NCBI GenBank assembly: GCA_027031935.1
Contig: JALVPF010000346.1
Coordinates: forward strand, 1 to 33,182
DNA: 33,182 nt
From: Myxococcales bacterium
GTDB taxonomy: Bacteria > Myxococcota > B64-G9
Direction: 5' to 3'
Part shown: piece after piece, positions 25,676 through 33,182 of the stretch
Layout: each line of letters starts with the position of its first letter
How positions within the stretch are numbered: position 1 is the stretch's first letter
The notes under the pieces: generated by a model
Seen by the model: only the letters and a program-made list of their open reading frames with translations
The model's database searches: none
What the model was told of the DNA's origin: nothing
Program-made: the position numbers and the translations under genes

Positions 25676-26769
25676 TTCACTCCTCCACTCTTTCTTTTCT
25701 TCAGGCTTTTTTGCTCAAGACCTGAGTCGGAAAGGAATTTTTTGAATTCCTCTATGTCCAGCTGTTGTTGACTGTCAGACCTGGCTACCGATGGAAATGG
25801 GTGGACTTCCACCATTATTCCATCAGCACCTGCCGCCATGGAGGCCCTGGCCAGGGCGGCGAGTATGTCCTTGCGTCCTGCAGCGTGGCTTACGTCGGCG
25901 ATTACCGGAAGGTAGGTCTTGGCCTTGAGCAGCGCAACAGCAGATATGTCCAGGGTATTGCGCGTTTGGGTCTCGAAGGTTCTTATTCCCCGTTCACACA
26001 GGATGATATTGTCGTTTCCTTCTGATGCGATGTACTCCGCAGCCCACAGAAATTCGTCTATGGTTGCCGAGAGTCCGCGTTTGAGCAGTACGGGTTTTTC
26101 ACACCGTCCCACCTCCCTGAGCAGGGAGTAATTGTGCATGTTACGGGCGCCAATTTGAAGAATGTCCGCGTAGTTGGCAACCAGTTCCACTGCCCTGGTG
26201 TCCATGACCTCTGTTACGGTGGCCATGTGATGGTCCTCACCCGCTTTTCTGAGGATCTTCAGGCCCGGCTCACCCATGCCCTGAAACGAGTATGGCGATG
26301 AGCGGGGCTTGAAGGTTCCGCCTCTCAGGATACCAATACCCAGGTCCGCCAGCTCAGAGGCGATCTGTTCCATTTGCGCTTCGCTCTCTACGGCGCATGG
26401 GCCTGCTATGACGATGGGCTTGTCACCAATTACCACCCGTCCCACCTCAATCCGTTTGGAGTCGGGAGATTTGGCCCTGCTGATCTGGAGCTGGCGGTGC
26501 GAATCCGTCTCCTGAAGTTGTGCACATGCTCTGAAAATCTCCTTGAAGAGGTGGGAGATTGTCTTGTCGGAAAAGGGCCCACGATTTTCACCAAGGATCT
26601 CGCTGAGCATTTGTTGTTCACGCTCTGGAACATATGCTGGTATTCCGTCGCGGGTTTTGATCCTGTGGGCATGCTCAACCACTTTTGCTCTTTTGTTCAG
26701 GAGGTTGAGGATGGCCAAGTTCATGTCTTGCAGCTCTTTGCGCAGTTGATCCAGGTTTTGCTCTGACAT
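25672..26769 (-). CDS. aroA(G)-like: Bifunctional chorismate mutase (AroQ-type) / 3-deoxy-7-phosphoheptulonate synthase
   Basis: N-terminal 'LRKELQDMNLAILNLLNKRAKVVEHAHRIK' chorismate mutase; C-terminal 'IAGPCAVESEAQ...LRGGTFKPRSSPYSFQG...QIGARNMHNYSLL...KPVLLKRG...GIRTFETQTRNTLDISAV...ADVSHAAGRKD...GIMVEVHPFP'. Confidence 0.92.
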   Translation of the reverse strand: MSEQNLDQLRKELQDMNLAILNLLNKRAKVVEHAHRIKTRDGIPAYVPEREQQMLSEILGENRGPFSDKTISHLFKEIFRACAQLQETDSHRQLQISRAKSPDSKRIEVGRVVIGDKPIVIAGPCAVESEAQMEQIASELADLGIGILRGGTFKPRSSPYSFQGMGEPGLKILRKAGEDHHMATVTEVMDTRAVELVANYADILQIGARNMHNYSLLREVGRCEKPVLLKRGLSATIDEFLWAAEYIASEGNDNIILCERGIRTFETQTRNTLDISAVALLKAKTYLPVIADVSHAAGRKDILAALARASMAAGADGIMVEVHPFPSVARSDSQQQLDIEEFKKFLSDSGLEQKSLKKRKSGGVK

Positions 26770-26771
26770 TA

Positions 26772-26801
26772 TTTTCTCCTCGCCGAGTTCAGGAGAGAAA
26801 A
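26772..26801 (-). promoter_or_regulatory. Potential hairpin sequestering the Shine-Dalgarno of the DAHP synthase/chorismate mutase gene
   Basis: Minus strand 5'-TTTTCTCTCCT-gaactcggcg-AGGAGAAAA-taATG: the SD-containing arm pairs with the upstream pyrimidine arm (9 bp with a 2-nt bulge). Confidence 0.35.
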
Positions 26802-26944
26802 GACAAGCAAAGTTCGGGCCATCTGGGCAAACTAATAATAAAAAGAATAATCAGGCTTATTGTCCTGTGGATCTTCCTGTGGACTGTTGTTTGTGCCCCT
26901 GGGGGCGTGCGAATTCGAACGATGTGTGCGGCTGTAAGTGCGAT

Positions 26945-27826
26945 TCAGTTCTCGATGCTGGATTGAATGAACCTGGCCAGATCCACCAGGACATGGGCTC
27001 TGTGTCCAAAGCAGTCAACTGATTCCACGGCCTTGTTCACAAGGGATTTTGCATAATCTTTTGCCTGGGGCAGCCCCATGAGAGCGGGATAGGTCTGTTT
27101 GCCCTGGGATTCGTCCTTGCCTGCCGTCTTTCCAAGTTGAGATTTTTTTCCGATTATGTCCAGGATGTCGTCCGCCACCTGGAAGGCGAGCCCCAGTGAC
27201 TCACCATAGACAGTAAGTGCTTGAATATCCTCCATGTTTGCTTCTGCAAGCAAGGCACCACACCTTACGGATGCCAGGATTAGGGCTCCTGTCTTCATGC
27301 TATGTATTTTTTCCACACTCTGTTTGTCCGGTGTTCCGCCTTCACCATCCAGGTCCAGCACCTGGCCTCCCACCATTCCCTTTGAGCCTGCAGCGCTTGC
27401 AATTTCTTCGAGGATTTTCATGCCCACCGAAGAACTCGTGGTGGCATATCCCCTGGCAATCAGCCCAAATGCTTCAGTCAGAAGGGCGTCACCTGCCAGG
27501 ATGGCCATGGCCTCACCAAATTCCTTGTGGCTCGTGGCTTTTCCCCTTCGAAGATCGTCATCATCCATGGCTGGCAGGTCGTCGTGGATAAGCGAGTAAG
27601 TGTGTATGAATTCGAGGGCGCATGCTGCTGGCATGGGGTCCAGACTGTGGTCGTAGAGTTCGCTGGTGGCCACGGTCAAAACAGGTCTTATGCGTTTTCC
27701 CCCTGCAAACAGGGAGTAGGACATGGCTTGCATGAGGTGTCGAGGTCCTTGGCATGCACTGAACTGTTCCCTGAGTGCATTTTCCACCCTGTCTCGGATG
27801 GCTATGAGTGTGCTGGGATACTGCAT
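26945..27826 (-). CDS. ispA: Polyprenyl (farnesyl/geranylgeranyl) diphosphate synthase, IspA-type
   Basis: FARM 'SLIHDDLPAMDDDDLRRGKATSHKEFGEA'; SARM 'FQVADDILDIIGKKSQLGKTAGKDESQGKQTYP'; ATG at 27826 preceded by GGAGAG. Confidence 0.9.
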   Translation of the reverse strand: MQYPSTLIAIRDRVENALREQFSACQGPRHLMQAMSYSLFAGGKRIRPVLTVATSELYDHSLDPMPAACALEFIHTYSLIHDDLPAMDDDDLRRGKATSHKEFGEAMAILAGDALLTEAFGLIARGYATTSSSVGMKILEEIASAAGSKGMVGGQVLDLDGEGGTPDKQSVEKIHSMKTGALILASVRCGALLAEANMEDIQALTVYGESLGLAFQVADDILDIIGKKSQLGKTAGKDESQGKQTYPALMGLPQAKDYAKSLVNKAVESVDCFGHRAHVLVDLARFIQSSIEN

Positions 27827-28125
27827 GGTCTCTCCTGTCAAACGAATTTGTTCCCGGACAAACCCAAAGACGGTCCTTGTCCTTGAAGCTTGTCCTGAGC
27901 CAAGCCGGGTTCTTCGTGCTTTCTATGCAAGTCTTTTGCCAGTTTTCATGTCAGCGTCTGTGCGAAAATGCACATTGCTGGGTTCATGGTATTATACCTC
28001 CTGGGAGGATAGTTCGTGATTTCCTTTCAGGTCAAAGGATTCTGAATAAATACATGCTTTCTGGCACAGTTCGTGCTTTGAATGTTGACGTTTGAATGGG
28101 AGTTGTTTCCTGCAGGAGAGAGCCC

Positions 28126-29211
28126 ATGGCTGAAGAGATTACCCGGAACGAATCAGTGGAGCAGCGAAAAAAGGATCATCTGAAGCCTTTTCGCCAAGGA
28201 GGGGTGAATGCCAGGGACGCAAGCACATGGCTCGAGCATGTGCATCTGCTTCATGACGCCTTGCCGGAGATCAGCAAGGATGAAATTGACACCAGCGCTG
28301 AGTTTTGTGGAAGAAGGTTTTCATCCCCCTTGTTTATCACTGGAATGACGGGTGGAACCAAAGAAGCTCAAACCATAAATCGGCAGTTGGCACAGGTGGC
28401 ACAGGAACTGGACCTGGGTTTTGGTCTTGGAAGCGGCCGCGCCATGCTCGACCATGAGGAACTGACCGAGACATATATGGTCAGGGATGTGGCCCCTGAC
28501 ATTTTTCTGGCGTGGAACCTTGGCGGTGTTCAGCTTTTGCACACGGAAGTGACGAAAATTTCCAAGGCAATGGATGAGTTGAAAGCTGATGCTCTGTGTG
28601 TCCACCTGAATCCTGCCCAGGAGTTGGTTCAACCTGAAGGTGACAGGGATTTCAGGGGGGTGTTGGACGCCATATCCAGGCTGGTCAAAGGCTTTGATTG
28701 GCCCATTATCGTCAAGGAGACGGGGGCTGGTATCTCGAAGAAGGTTGCGGGCATGCTCGTGGATGTGGGAGTGGAGTGGTTGGACGTAGCTGGCTGTGGT
28801 GGTACCTCATGGCCCGGGGTCGAGCTGCTCAGGAGCGGCAAGGAAGATGATCCCAACGCACAGGCTCTCTGGGACTGGGGGATACCAACGGCGGCGGCTA
28901 TCGCAGAGACAAGAAAACAGGCCAAGGGGATTATCGCTTCAGGAGGTATTCGCACCGGTTTGGATGCTGCAAGGGCATTGGCCCTCGGGGCGGACATGGC
29001 AGGAGTCGCTTCTCCTGTCTTACAGGCATGGTTTTCTGCGGGTAAAAAGGGAGCCCATGACTATCTTTCAGGTCTGAAGGATGGTTTGGTCAATTCAATG
29101 TTGCTTGCCGGCTGCAAGGACATCCCTCAGCTTCAGGATGCTCCAAGGGTTGTGACCGGGCCCTTGTTGCTCTGGATCCAACAGCGAAATCTTGAACAGA
29201 CCGGTGTCTGA
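28126..29211 (+). CDS. fni: Type 2 (FMN-dependent) isopentenyl-diphosphate delta-isomerase
   Basis: 'RKKDHLKP...FSSPLFITGMTGGTKEAQTINRQLAQVAQELDLGFGLGSGRAML...VHLNPAQELVQPEGDRDF...VKETGAGISKK...GVEWLDVAGCGGTSWPGVE'; RBS caggagaga. Confidence 0.94.
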   Translation: MAEEITRNESVEQRKKDHLKPFRQGGVNARDASTWLEHVHLLHDALPEISKDEIDTSAEFCGRRFSSPLFITGMTGGTKEAQTINRQLAQVAQELDLGFGLGSGRAMLDHEELTETYMVRDVAPDIFLAWNLGGVQLLHTEVTKISKAMDELKADALCVHLNPAQELVQPEGDRDFRGVLDAISRLVKGFDWPIIVKETGAGISKKVAGMLVDVGVEWLDVAGCGGTSWPGVELLRSGKEDDPNAQALWDWGIPTAAAIAETRKQAKGIIASGGIRTGLDAARALALGADMAGVASPVLQAWFSAGKKGAHDYLSGLKDGLVNSMLLAGCKDIPQLQDAPRVVTGPLLLWIQQRNLEQTGV

Positions 29212-29230
29212 ATTGGACAGGGCAAAGGAA

Positions 29231-30235
29231 ATGAGATCATTGACCGGTGATTTTTCAACGGACGTTTTGCCTCGCCTTGGTTCATATTCCAAGGTTATCC
29301 TCTTCGGGGAGCATGCGGCGGTATATGGACATCCTGCCCTGGCCATGGGCCTGGCTGATGGAATGGTGGTACAGCAACTTGCACCCAGGGAAAAAGGAGT
29401 TCACCTGGTGGTGCAGCCGTGGGGGCTTGATGTAAGCGAACAGTCTCCACAGCAGCTTGGCGAGGTGCTACGGATTTTGCTGCAGCAGGTGCCAGGGGGG
29501 CCTGCGGGCATGGATGTGGCCCTGAAGGCATCTGTGCCTCCGGGTGCAGGTCTGGGTAGCTCGGCATCCCTGAGTGTGTCCTTGGTCAAGTGCCTGGCTT
29601 GGACAAGAGGTGTTTTTGTGAGTGATGAAGATGTCAGGGACATGGCTCATGGGCTGGAGAGGATTTTCCACGGAAACCCCTCCGGGCTGGATGATACGGT
29701 CGCGACCTTTGGTGGAATGTGCCTGTTTGAAAAAGATGGCATCGATTCAGCAATCAGCCCGGGTTCCCATCGTCTCAGTGAGCAGTGCATACAGTTGCCC
29801 TTCGCCATTCCCGGTCTGGTACTGGGTGACACTGGGGTCAAGCGTTCAACCGCTGCCATGGTGGATTCGGTCAGGAGACAGAGGCAGAGTGACAGGGTAC
29901 GGGTGGATGGGATGTTTTCCCAGGTGGACTCATGCCTGAACGAAGGTCTGCAGGCCATGGAAAAAAGGGACTGGTCAACGCTCGGCCAGGCCATGAGCCG
30001 CAACCACCAATTGCTTTGCCAACTGGATTTGTCCTGTCCGGAAATCGAGGACATGCTGGGCCTGGCCATGGAGCATGGCGCTTTGGGAGGCAAGTTGACC
30101 GGAGCAGGTGGCGGAGGCGCGGTCGTGGTCCTGGCTCCGGGCTTCGAGAGGGAGATTGCCAGGGCATGGAAGGATGCTGGTTTTTTTGCCTGGTCTGCTG
30201 CTGCCTCTGAGGATACTGGAGGCAGTAATGACTAA
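29231..30235 (+). CDS. mvk: Mevalonate kinase (GHMP family)
   Basis: 'SKVILFGEHAAVYGHPALAMGL', 'SVPPGAGLGSSASLSVSLVKCLA', 'HGNPSGLDDTVATFGG', 'GKLTGAGGGGAVVVLA'. Confidence 0.92.
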   Translation: MRSLTGDFSTDVLPRLGSYSKVILFGEHAAVYGHPALAMGLADGMVVQQLAPREKGVHLVVQPWGLDVSEQSPQQLGEVLRILLQQVPGGPAGMDVALKASVPPGAGLGSSASLSVSLVKCLAWTRGVFVSDEDVRDMAHGLERIFHGNPSGLDDTVATFGGMCLFEKDGIDSAISPGSHRLSEQCIQLPFAIPGLVLGDTGVKRSTAAMVDSVRRQRQSDRVRVDGMFSQVDSCLNEGLQAMEKRDWSTLGQAMSRNHQLLCQLDLSCPEIEDMLGLAMEHGALGGKLTGAGGGGAVVVLAPGFEREIARAWKDAGFFAWSAAASEDTGGSND

Positions 30236-31211
30236 CAGCGCCTTGGCTACAGCTCATACCAATGTTGCCTTGGTCAAGTACTGGGGCAAGCAGGATTTGG
30301 AAAAAAATATTCCGGCCACCTCCAGCCTTTCCATGACCCTGGATGGCCTGTGGACCCGAACAAGGGTCACTTTTGACGAATCCCTTGAATCAGACCTGGT
30401 GCTTCTCAATGGACAAAGGGCTGAAGAAAAGGTCTCTTTGAGGGTCAGCGGATTTGTGGACATGGTTCGGGTCATGGCGAAAACCAACTGCCGGGTGTCA
30501 GTGGAGACAGAGAACAATTTTCCCACCGCTGGAGGGCTTGCCTCATCCGCTTCCGGCTTTGCGGCTTTGTGTGCAGCAAGCACAGCAGCAGCCGGCCTGG
30601 ATCTGGATCTTCAACAATTGGCCTCCTTGGCTCGGCAAGGTTCCGGTTCTGCACCTAGAAGCCTTTTGGGTGGATTTGTCGCCCTAAACCTGAAAAAAGC
30701 TGAATCAGGTCAAGACTGCGTAGTTCAACAGGTGGCTGCTGCCGGGCATTGGGATGTTTGCATGGTCATAGCCCTTTGTGCTGATGGTCCCAAGAAAGTG
30801 GGTTCCACGGCAGGAATGGAGAGATCCAAGCGGACTTCGCCTTATTACCAGGGATGGCTGGACTCTCATGATCTCGACATGCAAGAGGCCCGGTCTGCCC
30901 TGGAAAGGCGTGACCTCGATGCACTTGGTCGAGTGGCTGAAAGATCGTGTTTCAAGATGCATGCTCTGGCCATGAGTTCCGATCCTCCACTGATATATTT
31001 CAAAGGCGCGACCCTCAATGCCATAGAGCGGGTTTGGCAGTTGAGGGAGGACGGCTTGGCAGGATGGGTGACCATAGATGCCGGACCTCATGTGAAAGTC
31101 TTTTGCGAAGCCGAAAATGCCAAGGATTTTGCAGAACAACTCGCCAAGGTGCCAGGGGTTCAGAAGGTAATGATCGCCCCTGTAGGCCCCGGCGTAAAGG
31201 TCGGCCAATGA
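30228..31211 (+). CDS. mvaD: Diphosphomevalonate decarboxylase
   Basis: Start MTNSALATAHTNVALVKYWGKQD; 'NNFPTAGGLASSASGFAAL'; 'ARQGSGSAPRSLLGGFV'; 'TIDAGPHVKV'; overlaps mvk end by 8 nt. Confidence 0.93.
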   Translation: MTNSALATAHTNVALVKYWGKQDLEKNIPATSSLSMTLDGLWTRTRVTFDESLESDLVLLNGQRAEEKVSLRVSGFVDMVRVMAKTNCRVSVETENNFPTAGGLASSASGFAALCAASTAAAGLDLDLQQLASLARQGSGSAPRSLLGGFVALNLKKAESGQDCVVQQVAAAGHWDVCMVIALCADGPKKVGSTAGMERSKRTSPYYQGWLDSHDLDMQEARSALERRDLDALGRVAERSCFKMHALAMSSDPPLIYFKGATLNAIERVWQLREDGLAGWVTIDAGPHVKVFCEAENAKDFAEQLAKVPGVQKVMIAPVGPGVKVGQ

Positions 31212-32170
31212 GGTATGATAACTTGAAAATATTCGCGCCGGGCAAGCTAATCCTCATGGGAGAGTATGCAGTCCGCCATGATGGCCCAGGTGTGGTGATG
31301 GCGATCGATCGTCTTGCAAGTTTGCGGTGGCTTTCTTCTTCCGGCGATGGACGCGATGATCTGGTCTCCCAGGCACGTTCACACACAGCGCCCTTGCTGG
31401 GTGTGGGCAAGCTCGGTCCTTGCGCAGTTGATTCGTCCGGATTTTATCATGAAGGACAAAAACTTGGACTTGGAAGCAGCGCTGCTGTGACAGCTGCTTC
31501 CGTCGCCTCGGTCTTTGTGGAAGCGGGTCGTGATATCTCCTCAGCCATCGAACGCCAGGAAATGTGGGATATCGCCATGGACGTGCACGATCGTTTCCAG
31601 GCAGTGCATGGAAGCGGCCTGGACCTGGCAGCGTCCATATTTGGCGGTTTCGTGATGATGGACAAAAGTTGTGATGATGTTCCTTTGAAAAGCTGGAAAC
31701 TTCCTAAAGGGATTGACCTGCTTTTTTGTTGGACCCACTCTCCTGCTTCCACCTCGTCCATGGTGGATGCGATTGACCGGTGGAGCGTCGCACATGAGAC
31801 AAAGTATGCAGGCATCATGTCCGAGATGACAGACCTTGCGGGTACATTCTGCCATGCTGATCCTGACGTGGGGCAAACCATCGCGCTCATAGACAGGTAC
31901 GGGATGTTGATGGACCGGCTGGGAAGGGACTCGGGCGTGCCTGTTGTTACAGACATGATGAGAGAGCTTTTTTCCTTGGCCAGGGACATGGGTGGAGCGG
32001 CGAAGCCATCAGGTGCAGGGGGGGGAGATTTTTTCATGGCCGCATTCGGCGACCTCGACGCACGTGACAGGTTTGAGGCTGCAGCCAGCGAGCTGGGCGC
32101 TTTGCCCGTACATTTCAATATTTGCGACAAAGGGGTCTACGCTCATGACGGAGACCACCATAGTGGATGA
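31208..32170 (+). CDS. Phosphomevalonate kinase (GHMP family)
   Basis: ATGA overlap with mvaD; 'IFAPGKLILMGEYAVRHDGPGVVMAIDR', 'KLGLGSSAAVTAASVASVF', 'VHGSGLDLAASIFGGFV', 'AKPSGAGGGDFFMAAF'; operon context. Confidence 0.82.
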   Translation: MRYDNLKIFAPGKLILMGEYAVRHDGPGVVMAIDRLASLRWLSSSGDGRDDLVSQARSHTAPLLGVGKLGPCAVDSSGFYHEGQKLGLGSSAAVTAASVASVFVEAGRDISSAIERQEMWDIAMDVHDRFQAVHGSGLDLAASIFGGFVMMDKSCDDVPLKSWKLPKGIDLLFCWTHSPASTSSMVDAIDRWSVAHETKYAGIMSEMTDLAGTFCHADPDVGQTIALIDRYGMLMDRLGRDSGVPVVTDMMRELFSLARDMGGAAKPSGAGGGDFFMAAFGDLDARDRFEAAASELGALPVHFNICDKGVYAHDGDHHSG

Positions 32171-32183
32171 AGGGAGAAGGAGT

Positions 32184-33182
32184 ATGCAGGATACGAAGGG
32201 CAGCTCTCGTTTGAGCGGTTTTCACAAACTTTCACCGGAGCAACGGAGAAAGCAGGTAGCCAAATGGTTGGATGATGACTCCATGGCCTCTGCCATGGCA
32301 AACCTGGACTCTGGCGGACTCGATACAGCCGGTGCGCAGTTGCTGGTGGAAAATGTAATAGGCTTGCATGCCATGCCCTTTTCCGTTGCCCCCAATTTCA
32401 TGATCAACGGACACAACGTGTTGATGCCCATGGTGGTTGAAGAACCCTCCGTGGTGGCAGCCGCATCAAATGCAGCCAGGCTGGTAAGACAAGGTGGAGG
32501 CTTCTTTTCCACCGCCCCTGAGCCCATAATGATTTGTCAGGTCCAGCTGCATGTGAATGACACAGAGCAGGCAAGAGCCGCCATTTTGAAAGAGTCGGAC
32601 AAGCTGCTTTCGCTTGCGGGAAAAGTCGACCCGGTGCTGGAGAAACTGGGGGGTGGTCCAAAGGGCCTGGAGGTTCGTGTTCTTGAACCGGAAGGGCAGG
32701 ACCCTGCCATGTTGGTGATTCATCTTCTTGTGGATGTGCGGGATGCCATGGGCGCCAACGCTGTAAACACCATGGGAGAGGCCATAGCACCGGAACTGGA
32801 GAAGCTTACCGGTGGTCATGTGGGTCTGCGTATACTTTCCAACCTTGCCGAAAGGCGTTTGGTGAAGGTCTGGTGCAAGGTGCCCTTGGCGGCTTTAGAG
32901 ATGGACGGTTACCCTGCCGAGACGGTCAGAGACGGTATCGTTGCAGCTTCGCGATTCGCAGAAAGAGACCCATACAGGGCCGCCACTCACAACAAGGGAA
33001 TAATGAATGGCGTGGATGCCGTGCTTTTGGCCACAGGAAATGATTGGCGTGCCGTGGAGGCAGGTGCTCATGCTTTTGCATGTCGCACAGGAAAATATTC
33101 CCCCCTGGCCATATGGACCACAGACGACAATGGTGATTTGAACGGAAGGCTCGAGATGCCAATGGCTGTCGGAGTCGTAGGA
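32184..33182 (+). CDS. mvaA: Class II hydroxymethylglutaryl-CoA reductase, 3' truncated by window end (alternative in-frame ATG at 32145)
   Basis: Open frame to window end: MQDTKGSSRLSGFHKLSPEQRRKQVAKWL...ENVIGLHAMPFSVAPNFMINGHNVLMPMVVEEPSVVAAASNAARL...DAMGANAVNTMGEAIAPEL...RDPYRAATHNKGIMNGVDAVLLATGNDWRAVEAGAHAFA. Confidence 0.93.
   Translation, partial: MQDTKGSSRLSGFHKLSPEQRRKQVAKWLDDDSMASAMANLDSGGLDTAGAQLLVENVIGLHAMPFSVAPNFMINGHNVLMPMVVEEPSVVAAASNAARLVRQGGGFFSTAPEPIMICQVQLHVNDTEQARAAILKESDKLLSLAGKVDPVLEKLGGGPKGLEVRVLEPEGQDPAMLVIHLLVDVRDAMGANAVNTMGEAIAPELEKLTGGHVGLRILSNLAERRLVKVWCKVPLAALEMDGYPAETVRDGIVAASRFAERDPYRAATHNKGIMNGVDAVLLATGNDWRAVEAGAHAFACRTGKYSPLAIWTTDDNGDLNGRLEMPMAVGVVG

Noticed and set aside
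28005-28020. Short CCTCC-TG-GGAGG palindrome
   Set aside because: Only 5-bp arms, likely chance; no supporting context.
31447-32130. 227-aa minus-strand ORF antisense to phosphomevalonate kinase
   Set aside because: Opposite strand is a clear GHMP kinase; antisense ORF is Ser/Pro-rich and motif-free.
32145-32183. Earlier in-frame ATG (32145) as mvaA start
   Set aside because: Possible, but the ATG at 32184 has a much better RBS (AGGGAGAAGGAG) and does not overlap the PMK gene; kept as an alternative.

Overview
The window is a bacterial chromosome segment whose gene content resembles Myxococcota/Deltaproteobacteria; that affiliation is inferred, not tested. The first ~20 kb is mostly cell-envelope material. 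It holds a truncated HepT-like HEPN toxin end, a class III nucleotide cyclase, several secreted or lipoprotein genes, three very Cys-rich surface lipoproteins (VWA/EGF-like, MopE/FGE-sulfatase, lamin-tail/54-aa repeats), an ArsR-type regulator, a DUF4143-type AAA ATPase, an MBL hydrolase, a PAP2 phosphatase and an NCS2-type permease. An intergenic ~96-bp repeat occurs at two loci in opposite orientation. The last ~12 kb is an isoprenoid/triterpenoid locus. It carries a nearly complete mevalonate pathway (mvaS, fni, mvk, mvaD, PMK, mvaA partial) plus an IspA-type prenyl diphosphate synthase. On the minus strand is a likely operon of DAHP synthase/chorismate mutase, a U32-family protein and an oxidosqualene-cyclase-type triterpene cyclase. 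The cyclase has the DCTAE motif of sterol cyclases, not the DxDD motif of squalene-hopene cyclases, and carries the Tyr/His/Ile triad associated with cycloartenol synthases. That cyclase and its unusual operon partners are the strongest lead. No squalene synthase or squalene epoxidase is visible in the window.
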